NCBI GenBank assembly: GCA_025055595.1
Contig: JANWWU010000027.1
Span: 1-36,693, forward strand
Direction of reading: 5' to 3'
Length of the DNA: 36,693 nucleotides
Origin: Planctomycetota bacterium
GTDB taxonomy: Bacteria; Planctomycetota; UBA11346
The notes under the pieces are model-generated. The model was given only the letters and a program-made list of their open reading frames with translations. It was not told where the DNA came from and made no database searches. Positions 1 through 8,278 of this stretch are shown one piece after another; position 1 is the stretch's first letter; the number at the start of each line of letters is the position of its first letter. The position numbers were made by a program, and so were the translations under genes.

Positions 1-22
1 CGCCTGCCGCCAGCGCCTGACG

Positions 23-370
23 GTGCTCAAGGCCATCGTCATCATCCGCGCGTCGCGCGCCGAAGCGCTGTGCCTGCGGCTCCTCGCCGTCCCCTGGGTC
101 GAGGCCCTCAGCGTGCGCGAAGCCCGCGGCTACGGCCGACAGAAGGAATGGCTCGCCCACTACCTCGGCGAACAGGCCGGCGACATCGAGTTCCTGCCGC
201 GCGCCGTCGTCGAGTGCGCGATCCCGCGCAGCGAGCGCGAGGCCTTCGTCCAGCTCGTCCTCGCCGCCTGCCGCTCCGGCCGCATCGGCGATGGCAAGCT
301 GCTCTTCGTCCCGATCCTCCAGACGCTCGACATCGACACCGAGGGCGGCGCCCGCCTCCGCGGTCCTTGA
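23..370 (+). CDS. P-II family nitrogen regulatory protein (GlnB-like)
   Basis: P-II proteins are small trimeric sensors of ATP/ADP and 2-oxoglutarate that bind and control ammonium transporters and nitrogen enzymes. The 115-residue product matches the family length of about 112. It has the GYGRQK segment before the T-loop (residues 36-41), an FLPR segment after it (57-60) and the RIGDGK motif (87-92). Tyr47 sits six residues after GRQK, the place of the uridylylated Tyr51 of E. coli GlnB, so covalent control is possible. The T-loop is one residue longer than the version I recall. The start is a GTG with no clear Shine-Dalgarno. The frame is open to the window edge, so a start further upstream cannot be excluded. 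No amtB or glnA is visible. The gene converges on the kinase gene with a 9-base gap. Family is confident; paralogue type (GlnB, GlnK or other) is not. Confidence 0.85.
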   Translation: MLKAIVIIRASRAEALCLRLLAVPWVEALSVREARGYGRQKEWLAHYLGEQAGDIEFLPRAVVECAIPRSEREAFVQLVLAACRSGRIGDGKLLFVPILQTLDIDTEGGARLRGP

Positions 371-379
371 CTGGGCGCT

Positions 380-3300
380 TCAGGGCGCCGGCAGAGGGTA
401 GCCGGCCAGCACGCCGAGCTGATCGGCGAGCAGGACCATCTCGCCGACGAGCAGCGGCGACGCGAGCAGCGCCGTGCCATGGCCGAAGCGATGGATCAGC
501 GCGCCATCGGCCAGGCGCAGGATGGCGACGACGCCGGCCTCGTCGGCGACGATCAACCGCTCGCCGCCGATCGCCAGCTGCAGCGGCTTGCCGGAGAGCG
601 GCAGCTGCCAGCGCAGCTCCGGCTCGGCGTCGACCCGCCAACGATAGACGGCGACGCCGGGCGGCCGCTGCCCGGCAACGATCAGCAGCTCGCCGGCCGC
701 GCCGAGCAGCGCCGGCCCGACGCTGTCGAGCATCGGCAGCGGCCGCGGCGCCGTGCGCCGACCCGCGAGGCGCAGCGTCCAGACCCCGACCTCGGTCGCC
801 AGGGCGAGGAGCTCCGCGCTGTGCGCCGCGGCGGGAAGCCGCGGCGCCGGCAGCGCGTGGCGCGCCTGCACGCTGCCTGCCTCATCGATGATCAGCACGC
901 TGCGGTCGTCAGCGACGACGAGGGCGTCTTCGCTGCGCAGGAGCAGGGGATCCCGCTGCACGAGCAGGCCGCCGACGCGCCACTCCACCCGTTCGCCGAC
1001 CCGCGCCACCGCCACGCTCTGCTCGCCGTCGCGCTCGATCGAGACGGTGATGCGTACGCCTGGCCGATAGGCCGACTCGCCCTCCCAGCGCGCCAGCGGC
1101 ACGGCCGGCAGGCGGCGCACGGGCACAACGCGGTCGAGTCCGGGCAGCGCCTGCCGCAGCTCGCCGTCGGCGGTCGAAAGCAGCCAGCCGCCGCCTTCGC
1201 CAGCCTGCAGCCAGCTGGCCCAGCGGATGCCGGGGACGGCGAGCGGCCGCAGCTCGCCGCGCTCGGGGTGCACGAGCTGAATGCCATCGGGCGCCAGGGC
1301 GATCGCAGCGTCGCCGAAGGGCAGCAGGCGCAGCCAGAGCGGTCGCGTTCCGGGCCACGGCGTGCGCCAGCGGGGAGCGATCGCTAAGGCGACCTCGATG
1401 ACCTCCTCCTCCGTCTGGCGGCTCGCCGGCACCGTCAGGCGGCGGCTGACGCGGTCGGGAGCGCTGACTTCCAGCTGCACGGCGCTGTCGGCAGAGCGGC
1501 AGAAACGGCCATCGCGATCGACCAGCGCGACCCCGTCGACCTGCAACCGCAATCGGTCGATCGGCGCGCCGTCCGTCGGATCGACGGCGCGCACCCGCCC
1601 GGGCAGGGGCAGGCCCTCGAGCAAGGGGCCGGCGCGCGCATGCTCGCGGCGGAAGGCCGCAGCGAGGTCCAGCGCTTCGCCGTGCCGACCGGCAGCGCGC
1701 GCCAGCTCGATCGCCCGCCGCGCCTGCGCCGCGGCCGCGATCCGCCGCTCCGCGAGCGCGCGCACGGCCTCGGCGCGGGGATCGGCGACGGCCGCGGCGG
1801 CCTGGCTGACCTCTTGCCAGCTCACCGTGCGATCGTCGAGCAGCCGCTGCAAGCGGGCGATCGCCGCCTCGGCGCTCTCGAGGCGCTGCCGCTGCGCCTG
1901 CGCCAGCCGCTCGCTCGCGGACTCCGCGGCGCGCGCCGCTACTGTCGCCGCCTCCACCTCATAGCCGCTCCCGAACCATCGGCGATACCACGACCAGCCG
2001 CCCTGCTCGGCCGCGGCGAAGCGCCGCAGCTCAGCCGCCTGCACGGCTGGATCGGGGATCGCCAGCAGGCGCTCAAGCTCGCGCTCGGCGAGCGCGCGAT
2101 GAAGCAGCGGCGCGAGGGCCCAGACCCCGACGGCCGTCAGCAGCGCACCGCCGCAGGCGATCGCAGCCCAGCGCGCGGCGCGGCGCCAGCGCCCCCGCCA
2201 TCGCGCCTGCGCCGCCTTGCGCAGCAGCTCCGCGCGCTGCTGCTCATCGGTGCAGAGCTGGGCCGCGCGCTCCCAGGCCTGGGCGGCCGCCTGCCAGTTC
2301 CCGGCGCCGAGGTGCCGTTCGGCGTCCGCGATGCAGGCCGCGATCGCCGAGCCGCTGCCGCGGGAGCGCCCACCCTGAGGCGCGCTCGCTGCGCGGCGCG
2401 AGCTGGGCGCCAGCTTCGTCGATGCCCCGCTGGCCGCCTCGCCCCGAACCGCCATCAGGCGCGTCGTCGACCCCGACTTTCTCGCCGCTCCCTGTGACTC
2501 GCCCTCAGGGGGCGAGGCGGCGTCGGGACGCGCTGCCCGCTTCCCAGCTGCAGAATCCCCGGCAGCAAGCGCCAGCTCGCCGGCCGCCGCGCCCGTCGGG
2601 GGCGGCGCAGCCGCGCTGGCCTGGGGCGGGGGCGCTGCGGCCGCGGTGTCGACGAGGCTCGGCTGTCTGGGCTCGCTGCGCGCTGCGGGCACTACGGGCG
2701 GCGGCTGTTCGCGAGCGGCCGCCGCCGGCGGCGCGGCGGCTGCGCCCTGCGACTGGAGCGCTGCCTGCAGCAGGGCGCGCACCGGGCCGCTGGTCTTGCG
2801 CAGCACCGAAGCCGTGCCGGCCAGGGCGATCTGCAGCCGCTCGACCTCGTCGATCAGGGAGTGCAGGTCCTGGCAGCGCGCGGCGGGATCCTTGGCCATC
2901 ATCCGGCGCACCAGGGCGTCGACGCGCGGATCGAGCTCCGGCCGCAGCGCCAGCGCGCTCGGCACCGGCTCCATCTTGTGTTTGAGCATGATGCTGAACG
3001 GCGTCTCGCCTTCGTAGGGCAGGCGGCCGGTCAGCATCAGAAAGGCCGTGCAGCCGAGGTTGTAGACATCGCTGCGGCTGTCGATCTCGACGCCATCGCA
3101 CTGCTCGGGGCTCATGAAGGCCGGCGTGCCGACGCGCACGCCGATGCTCGTCACTTCCGTCGTGCCGATCAGCGCCTTGGCCAGGCCGAAGTCCGACACC
3201 TTGCAGACGCCCTGGGTGGACATCATCAGGTTGTCGGGCTTGATGTCGCGGTGGATCACGCCCTTCTCCGCGGCCTGCTCGAGCCCGAGCAGGGCCTGGC

Positions 3301-3982
3301 GCACGATGTCGACGGTTTCCAGCTGCGACAGGCGGCCCTGCCGGTGCAGGATCTCGCCGAGATCCCAGCCGTCGACGAACTCGATGACCATGAAGTAGAT
3401 GCCGAGCCGCCGCTCCTCGCCGAAATCGTAGATCTGCAGGATGTTCGGATGATTGATCCGCGCCAGGCTCTTGGCCTCGCGCTCGAAGCGCTGGATGAAG
3501 CTGCGGTTGCGCGCGAGCTCCGGCGGCAGGATCTTGATCGCGACGCTGCGCTCGAGCGACAGCTGCCGCGCATGGTAGACCGCTCCCATGCCGCCTTCGC
3601 CGAGCTTGCGATCGATCAGACAGCCGCGCAGGATGCTGCCGATCAATGGATCCGCGCTCGCTTCGGAGGCGCGCAGCTGGCCGCTCGCTGGTACGAACTC
3701 GCTGCCGCAGGCCGGACACATCTGCGCCGCGCGCTCCGGGGCGCCCGCGAAGGCATGCCCGCAGACCGGACAGGCGAGCTGGGGCGGCTCGCCGCGCTGG
3801 TCCGCGGTCGCCCGATGGCGCTCGGTCAGCGGCTCCGCCGCCGCCACGACCGCCTCTACCGGCAGATAGGCATCGCTGCTCGATGGCACGCGCCAGGCAT
3901 GGCCGCAGTGCGGGCACAGCGCCTCGTGGCCGCGCGACGGGACGGGCACGGAGCCGGCGCAGCGCGGACACCGCAGGCTCAT
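380..3982 (-). CDS. Serine/threonine protein kinase with zinc ribbons and C-terminal propeller-like domain
   Basis: A Hanks-type kinase of 1200 residues. Two zinc-ribbon-like pieces come first (C5/C8/C23/C26 and C71/C74/C89/C92). The kinase domain covers about 120-385: glycine loop GEGGMGAV (128-135), Lys150, HRDIKPDN (244-251), DFG (264-266), GTPAFMSPEQ (285-294). The catalytic residues are intact and it is an RD kinase. An Ala/Pro-rich linker (about 410-545), a TPR-like helical pair (550-595) and one membrane segment (605-627) follow. The last 330 residues show repeated beta-rich blades resembling a PQQ/WD40-type propeller, probably outside the cytoplasm. The start ATG overlaps the upstream kinase stop as ATGA (3979-3982), so translation is probably coupled. 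An open frame continues upstream but is low-complexity shadow. Substrates are unknown. Kinase identity is sure; the propeller call is by appearance. Confidence 0.9.
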   Translation of the reverse strand: MSLRCPRCAGSVPVPSRGHEALCPHCGHAWRVPSSSDAYLPVEAVVAAAEPLTERHRATADQRGEPPQLACPVCGHAFAGAPERAAQMCPACGSEFVPASGQLRASEASADPLIGSILRGCLIDRKLGEGGMGAVYHARQLSLERSVAIKILPPELARNRSFIQRFEREAKSLARINHPNILQIYDFGEERRLGIYFMVIEFVDGWDLGEILHRQGRLSQLETVDIVRQALLGLEQAAEKGVIHRDIKPDNLMMSTQGVCKVSDFGLAKALIGTTEVTSIGVRVGTPAFMSPEQCDGVEIDSRSDVYNLGCTAFLMLTGRLPYEGETPFSIMLKHKMEPVPSALALRPELDPRVDALVRRMMAKDPAARCQDLHSLIDEVERLQIALAGTASVLRKTSGPVRALLQAALQSQGAAAAPPAAAAREQPPPVVPAARSEPRQPSLVDTAAAAPPPQASAAAPPPTGAAAGELALAAGDSAAGKRAARPDAASPPEGESQGAARKSGSTTRLMAVRGEAASGASTKLAPSSRRAASAPQGGRSRGSGSAIAACIADAERHLGAGNWQAAAQAWERAAQLCTDEQQRAELLRKAAQARWRGRWRRAARWAAIACGGALLTAVGVWALAPLLHRALAERELERLLAIPDPAVQAAELRRFAAAEQGGWSWYRRWFGSGYEVEAATVAARAAESASERLAQAQRQRLESAEAAIARLQRLLDDRTVSWQEVSQAAAAVADPRAEAVRALAERRIAAAAQARRAIELARAAGRHGEALDLAAAFRREHARAGPLLEGLPLPGRVRAVDPTDGAPIDRLRLQVDGVALVDRDGRFCRSADSAVQLEVSAPDRVSRRLTVPASRQTEEEVIEVALAIAPRWRTPWPGTRPLWLRLLPFGDAAIALAPDGIQLVHPERGELRPLAVPGIRWASWLQAGEGGGWLLSTADGELRQALPGLDRVVPVRRLPAVPLARWEGESAYRPGVRITVSIERDGEQSVAVARVGERVEWRVGGLLVQRDPLLLRSEDALVVADDRSVLIIDEAGSVQARHALPAPRLPAAAHSAELLALATEVGVWTLRLAGRRTAPRPLPMLDSVGPALLGAAGELLIVAGQRPPGVAVYRWRVDAEPELRWQLPLSGKPLQLAIGGERLIVADEAGVVAILRLADGALIHRFGHGTALLASPLLVGEMVLLADQLGVLAGYPLPAP

Positions 3983-5850
3983 GGCGCGCCGCTCCCGCGG
4001 TTCGCCGGGGCGCTGGCCGGCGCCCCGGACGCCGCAGGCAGCTGCCGCCACCACGCGAGCGCCGCGAGCAGCGCCGCCAGCAGCGCGAGCGCCAGCAGCG
4101 CGCGCCGCCAGCGGCGACGGCGCTCCAAGCGCTGGCGCAGCGCGGCGATCTCCTGCTCGAGCTCGACGACGCAGAGCGCGCTGCTCGTCGTCGATGCCGC
4201 CGCGTCGCGGCCCTCGCGGCCTTGTTCGAGGATCAGCAAGGCGCCGCGCAGGTCGCCGCGCGCCGCGGCAGCCGCCGCCTTGGCGCGCAGGTCCTGGATG
4301 CGCGCCAGCTGCGCCTGGCGCCGCGCCTCGCTTTCCTTGCTGCGCAGCACCGAGCGCAGGCGCTTGTCGGGCTCGCGGTCGGCTAGCTGCGCCCATAGCG
4401 CCGCCGCTTCACTGTAGCGCTTGGCGTCGAACAGGCGCTGCGCTTCGGCGTCCTGCGCCGGCAAGCTGATCGCATCGAGAGTGCGCAGCGGCTGGCCACA
4501 GCGGCCGCACACTGCCGCCTCGCTGCGATTGAGGTGCCCGCACTTCGGACAGGTGACCGTCCGGGCGCGCTCCTGACGCTCCGAGCCGTGGCGCTCGCCC
4601 GCCGCCAGCCGTGCCGCTTCGGGCCGCGGCGGCTCGGCGGCCGGCTGCGGGCTGCGCGCGCTGCGGGCGCGTTCCACCGCGTGCTCGCCGCTGATGCTGG
4701 CGCCGGGCGCTTGCACGGTCGGCAGCTCGACGCTGGTCGCGCGCGCGATCTCAACCTCGCTGCGGCCGAAGATCCCGAGGCGGATCCCGACCTCGAGCCA
4801 CGCCTGGCGACAGACCGCAGCATCGGGGAAGCGTTCGTCGGCGCGCTTGGCGAGCATCCGCATGACGACGAGCGACACCTCGCGCGGCACGCTCGGTTGC
4901 ACCTCGTGCGGCGGCGGGGGCAGGTACTCGCGCTGCTTGGTCATGATCTCGAAGGCGGTATTGCCGGTGAACGGCTTCTGCCCCGTCAACGCATACCACG
5001 CGGTGACGCCGAGCGCGTACTGGTCGGTGCGGCCATCGAGCGGCTGCCCCATGCACTGCTCGGGACTCATGTAGGCCGGGGTGCCCATCGCCAGGCCGTG
5101 CTGGGTCAGATCGCTGTGCTCGTCCTTCTTGCTCGAGACATCCTTGGCCAGGCCGAAGTCGGCGATCTTCGCCACCCCCTCGCGGGTGATCAGGATGTTG
5201 TCTGGCTTGATGTCGCGATGCACGATGCCCTGCGCCGCGACATGGTGCAGGCCCGCCAGGCACTGGACGATGATCGGGATCAGCTCGGCGGCCGGCACGA
5301 AGCCGCGCTCGGCGATCCGCCGCGCCAGCGACTGGCCGTCGACGAACTCGGTGACCATGTAGTGCAAGCCATCGAGCTGGCCGAAGTCGTAGACCGTGAC
5401 GATGTTCGGGTGCGGGATGCGGGCGATCGCGCGCGCCTCGTGCTGGAAGCGCTTGATGAACTCCTCGTTGTCATGCAGCACCCGCGACAGGATCTTGATC
5501 GCGACGATGCGATCGAGGCTGACTTGGCGGGCCTTGAAGACCATGCCCATCCCGCCCTCGCCGATCTTGGCGAGCAGCTCGTAGCCGCCGAACATGTAGC
5601 CGGCTTCCAGCGCGGGCTGGGGGGTCTTGGGCGCTGCCGGGGCCTGGGGCGCAGGAGGCACGCGAGTCGGCAGCGCCACCGCCGCCGACAGGTCCCTGCC
5701 GCCATCGCTGAACTCCACCCCGATCGCGCGCGGACGCTCGGCCGCTGCGTCGGCCCCGCCCTCGGCAGCGCCCCCCGCGCCGGCGGCCTCGCTGCTGGGC
5801 GGCGCCGGCGGCTCTGGCGGCAGCGGCGGAAGCTGGGGGTCTGCAGGCAT
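3979..5850 (-). CDS. Serine/threonine protein kinase with zinc ribbon and C-terminal membrane anchor
   Basis: A 623-residue Hanks-type kinase. A proline/alanine-rich tail (1-85) precedes the kinase domain (about 90-355), which has glycine loop GEGGMGMV (97-104), Lys119, HRDIKPDN (211-218), DFG (231-233) and GTPAYMSPEQ (256-265). All key catalytic residues are present. A four-cysteine zinc ribbon follows (C434, C437, C448, C451), then a TPR-like helical stretch (465-545), a coiled-coil-prone segment (560-580) and a hydrophobic helix (583-600), suggesting a tail anchor with the kinase in the cytoplasm. It is the first gene of a two-kinase operon; its TGA overlaps the ATG of the next kinase. No good Shine-Dalgarno precedes the ATG. 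Its kinase domain resembles that of the downstream gene, so the pair may be an old duplication. Target proteins are unknown. Confidence 0.9.
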   Translation of the reverse strand: MPADPQLPPLPPEPPAPPSSEAAGAGGAAEGGADAAAERPRAIGVEFSDGGRDLSAAVALPTRVPPAPQAPAAPKTPQPALEAGYMFGGYELLAKIGEGGMGMVFKARQVSLDRIVAIKILSRVLHDNEEFIKRFQHEARAIARIPHPNIVTVYDFGQLDGLHYMVTEFVDGQSLARRIAERGFVPAAELIPIIVQCLAGLHHVAAQGIVHRDIKPDNILITREGVAKIADFGLAKDVSSKKDEHSDLTQHGLAMGTPAYMSPEQCMGQPLDGRTDQYALGVTAWYALTGQKPFTGNTAFEIMTKQREYLPPPPHEVQPSVPREVSLVVMRMLAKRADERFPDAAVCRQAWLEVGIRLGIFGRSEVEIARATSVELPTVQAPGASISGEHAVERARSARSPQPAAEPPRPEAARLAAGERHGSERQERARTVTCPKCGHLNRSEAAVCGRCGQPLRTLDAISLPAQDAEAQRLFDAKRYSEAAALWAQLADREPDKRLRSVLRSKESEARRQAQLARIQDLRAKAAAAAARGDLRGALLILEQGREGRDAAASTTSSALCVVELEQEIAALRQRLERRRRWRRALLALALLAALLAALAWWRQLPAASGAPASAPANRGSGAP

Positions 5851-6064
5851 GTGCAGCCGTTGTCGTTACTGGTATCGCCAAGCCTTCCAGCGTACAAGCG
5901 CAGACCGCGGGGCTTCATCGCTCTCTGCCGAACCAGTTGCAGGAACGCTACAGAACGCGTGTCATGTTGTCGTTCTGCTACGCCGCTCGGGCGCGGCCTC
6001 TCGAGCCGCTCGCAGCGCCACTGGCATGATGCTTGCTAGGTCACTGGCACCAGCAGGAGACAGC
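5851..6064. promoter_or_regulatory. Divergent control region between kinase operon and rhodanese operon
   Basis: These 214 bases separate two divergently transcribed operons and hold no gene I can support. An imperfect repeat shares the exact 9-mer gttgtcgtt at 5859-5867 and 5966-5974, and both copies are followed by a similar ctg-ta-cgcc pattern. A second exact direct repeat, cactggca, lies at 6019-6026 and 6042-6049. I could not pick a convincing -35/-10 pair on either strand. The region must contain the start signals for both operons unless the kinase operon starts inside its own coding region. Confidence 0.45.
6055..6060 (+). promoter_or_regulatory. Shine-Dalgarno deciding the rhodanese start
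   Basis: AGGAGA lies four bases before the ATG at 6065. It fixes this start over the in-frame ATG at 6027, which has no such site. Confidence 0.7.
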
Positions 6065-6628
6065 ATGATCGCCAGCATCACCCCTCTCGAGCTGCGCGCG
6101 CGCCAGCTCGCCGGACCCGTGACGATCATCGATGTGCGCACGCCGAGCGAGTATGCCGCGGGCCACATCCCCGGCGCGATCAATCTGCCGCTCGATCGGC
6201 TCAGCTGCGACCAGGTGCCCAAGGCCGACACGATCTATGTCGTCTGCCAGGGCGGAGTGCGCAGCCGCAAGGCCTGCGAGCAGCTGGTCGCTGGCGGGCT
6301 CGCCGGCGTCACCGATGTCCTCGGTGGCACCAATGCCTGGCGCAATGCCGGCCTGCCGCTCGAAGGCGATGGCCGCGCCGTCTTCGGCGTCGAACGGCAG
6401 GTGCGCTGCGTGGTCGGGCTCGGCGTGCTCGCCGGCTCGGCGCTCGCCGCCTTCGTCCATCCCTGGTGGGCTGGATTGTCGGCCTTCTTCGGTGCCGGCC
6501 TGGTGTTTGCCGGCCTGACCAACCTCTGTCCGCTCGCCAACCTGCTGGCCGCGATGCCGTGGAACCGCTCCGGCAGCGCGCCGGCGGCCCCCAGCGGGAG
6601 CGCTGCCAGCTGCTGCGGGGGGCGCTGA
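6065..6628 (+). CDS. Rhodanese domain protein with DUF2892-type membrane part (YgaP-like)
   Basis: A membrane-bound sulfurtransferase of 187 residues. The rhodanese domain (about 5-105) contains the IIDVRTPSEY strand (21-30), GHIPGAINLP (33-42) and an active-site loop CQGGVRS with Cys61, the residue that would carry a persulfide. Residues 115-165 form two membrane helices with the CPLANLLAAMPWNR end typical of the YgaP/DUF2892 family. The tail ends in Cys-Cys (183-184). Length and order match E. coli YgaP, a membrane rhodanese. Its TGA is directly followed by the ATG of the CoA-disulfide-reductase gene (TGAATG), so the two are surely co-transcribed and probably exchange sulfane sulfur. The donor and acceptor are not visible from sequence. 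Confidence 0.9.
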   Translation: MIASITPLELRARQLAGPVTIIDVRTPSEYAAGHIPGAINLPLDRLSCDQVPKADTIYVVCQGGVRSRKACEQLVAGGLAGVTDVLGGTNAWRNAGLPLEGDGRAVFGVERQVRCVVGLGVLAGSALAAFVHPWWAGLSAFFGAGLVFAGLTNLCPLANLLAAMPWNRSGSAPAAPSGSAASCCGGR

Positions 6629-8278
6629 ATGGGACAGCGCGTCCTGATCGTCGGCGGCGTCGCCGGCGGCGCCTCCTGCGCCGCCCGCCTGCGCCGCCTC
6701 GATGAACACGCCGATATCCAGGTCTTCGATCGCGGTCCCTTCGTCTCGTTCGCCAACTGCGGCCTGCCCTACTATGTCGGCGATGTGATCGCCGACGAGC
6801 GCAAGCTGATCGTCGCCTCGGCCGAGCTGTTCCGCGAGCGCTTCAACATCGCCGTCCACACCCAACATGAGGTGCTCGCGATCGACCGGCAGGCGCAGAC
6901 GATCACGGTGCGCGACTTGGTCCACGGTCGCGAGCGCTGCGAGCGCTACGACGCCCTGGTCCTCGCCCCCGGATCGGTCGCCGTGCGGCCGCCGGTGCCG
7001 GGCATCGATCTGCCCGGGATCTTCCAGGTACGGACGATTCCCGACAGCCGACGCCTCCGGCAGTGGATCGCCGAGCGCCAGGCGCGCAGCGCCGTCGTCG
7101 TCGGCGGCGGCTTCATCGGCCTGGAGATGGTCGAGAACCTCGCGCACCGCGGCCTGACGGTGACCGTCATCGAGAAGGCGCGGCAGCTGATGCCGCCGCT
7201 CGACCCCGAGATGGCGGAGCCGGTGCGCGCGCGGCTCGAGCAGCACGGTGTCCGCGTGCTGCTCGAGCAGGGCGTCGCCGGCTTCGCGCTCGATGGCGAG
7301 CGCCTGGCGGTGCGCACGGAGCGCGGGGAATGCGTGACCGCCGATCTCGTCGTCCTCGCGCTCGGCGTCCGGCCCGATACCGCCCTGGCGCGCGCCGCCG
7401 GCCTGGCGATCGGCGACAGCGGCGGCATCCGCGTCGACGAGCAGATGCGCACCTCCGACCCGCGGATCTGGGCGGTCGGCGATGCCGTCGAATCGCTCGA
7501 TGTCGTCACCGGGCTGCGCCTCGTCCTGCCGCTGGCAGGGCCCGCCAACCGCCAGGGCCGGGTGGCCGCGGAGTCGATCGCCGGAAGGCCGACCCACTTC
7601 CGCGGCGTGCAGGGCACCAGCGTCTGCGGCGTCTTCGGCCTGACCATCGCCGCCACCGGCGCCAGCGAGAAGCAGCTGCAGCGCGCCGGGATCGGCGACT
7701 ATCGGACGGTCTACCTCCACCCCGGCCACCATGTCAGCTACTACCCCGGCGCCAAGCCGATCCACATGAAGGTGCTCTACCGCGCCAGCGACGGCCGGGT
7801 GCTCGGCGCCCAGGCCGTCGGCGAAGAAGGCGTCGAGAAGCGGATCGATGTCATCGCGATGGCCATCCAGCTCGGCGGCACCGTGCACGACCTCGCGGAG
7901 AGCGAGCTGTGCTACGCGCCGCAGTACGGCGCGGCCAAGGATCCCGTGAACCTCGCCGGCTTCATCGCCGAGAACCAGCGCAGCGGCGATGCGCCGCTCG
8001 CCGACTGGAGCCGGCTCGCCGACTATGCCGTGCTCGATGTCCGCGAGCCGGCGGAGGTCGCACGCGGCACGCTGCCGCAGGCGCTGCACATCCCGCTGCA
8101 CGAGTTGCGCCGGCGGCACGGCGAGCTGCCGACCGGCCGGCCGCTGGCGGTGCTGTGCGCGGTCGGTCAGCGCGCCTACTATGCGGTGCGCCTGCTGCGC
8201 CAGCTCGGCTACGATGCCCGCCTGCTCTCCGGCGGCTGGCGGACGGCGGAAGCCCGGCGCGGCGCCGGCCTACTCTGA
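6629..8278 (+). CDS. CoA-disulfide reductase / rhodanese fusion (FAD-dependent persulfide reductase family)
   Basis: A flavoprotein of the pyridine nucleotide-disulfide oxidoreductase family with a C-terminal rhodanese. The FAD-binding motif is GGVAGGASCAARLRR (9-23). The active-site segment SFANCGLPYYVG places the catalytic cysteine at Cys44, the single-Cys arrangement of CoA-disulfide reductases, which reduce CoA disulfide or CoA persulfide with NAD(P)H. A second Rossmann motif, VVGGGFIGLEMVE, lies near 157-169, and AVGDAVE near 286-292 is the second FAD motif. The rhodanese domain begins near 462 with VLDVREPAEVARG and keeps an active cysteine (Cys510, LCAVGQR). Total length of 549 fits the known CoADR-Rhd fusions. 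It follows the membrane rhodanese with no gap. A role in sulfane sulfur or polysulfide reduction is likely; NADH oxidase activity is an alternative. Confidence 0.9.
   Translation: MGQRVLIVGGVAGGASCAARLRRLDEHADIQVFDRGPFVSFANCGLPYYVGDVIADERKLIVASAELFRERFNIAVHTQHEVLAIDRQAQTITVRDLVHGRERCERYDALVLAPGSVAVRPPVPGIDLPGIFQVRTIPDSRRLRQWIAERQARSAVVVGGGFIGLEMVENLAHRGLTVTVIEKARQLMPPLDPEMAEPVRARLEQHGVRVLLEQGVAGFALDGERLAVRTERGECVTADLVVLALGVRPDTALARAAGLAIGDSGGIRVDEQMRTSDPRIWAVGDAVESLDVVTGLRLVLPLAGPANRQGRVAAESIAGRPTHFRGVQGTSVCGVFGLTIAATGASEKQLQRAGIGDYRTVYLHPGHHVSYYPGAKPIHMKVLYRASDGRVLGAQAVGEEGVEKRIDVIAMAIQLGGTVHDLAESELCYAPQYGAAKDPVNLAGFIAENQRSGDAPLADWSRLADYAVLDVREPAEVARGTLPQALHIPLHELRRRHGELPTGRPLAVLCAVGQRAYYAVRLLRQLGYDARLLSGGWRTAEARRGAGLL

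Noticed and set aside
2861-4417. Long plus-strand open frames opposite the kinase genes
   Set aside because: The kinase motifs on the minus strand are complete. The plus frames have no recognisable domain or ribosome site.
6041-8119. A 692-codon open frame on the minus strand opposite the CoA-disulfide reductase gene
   Set aside because: It is the mirror of a well-supported gene in high-GC DNA, where stop codons are rare. Its translation is rich in Asp, Ala, Arg and Gly and shows no family motif.
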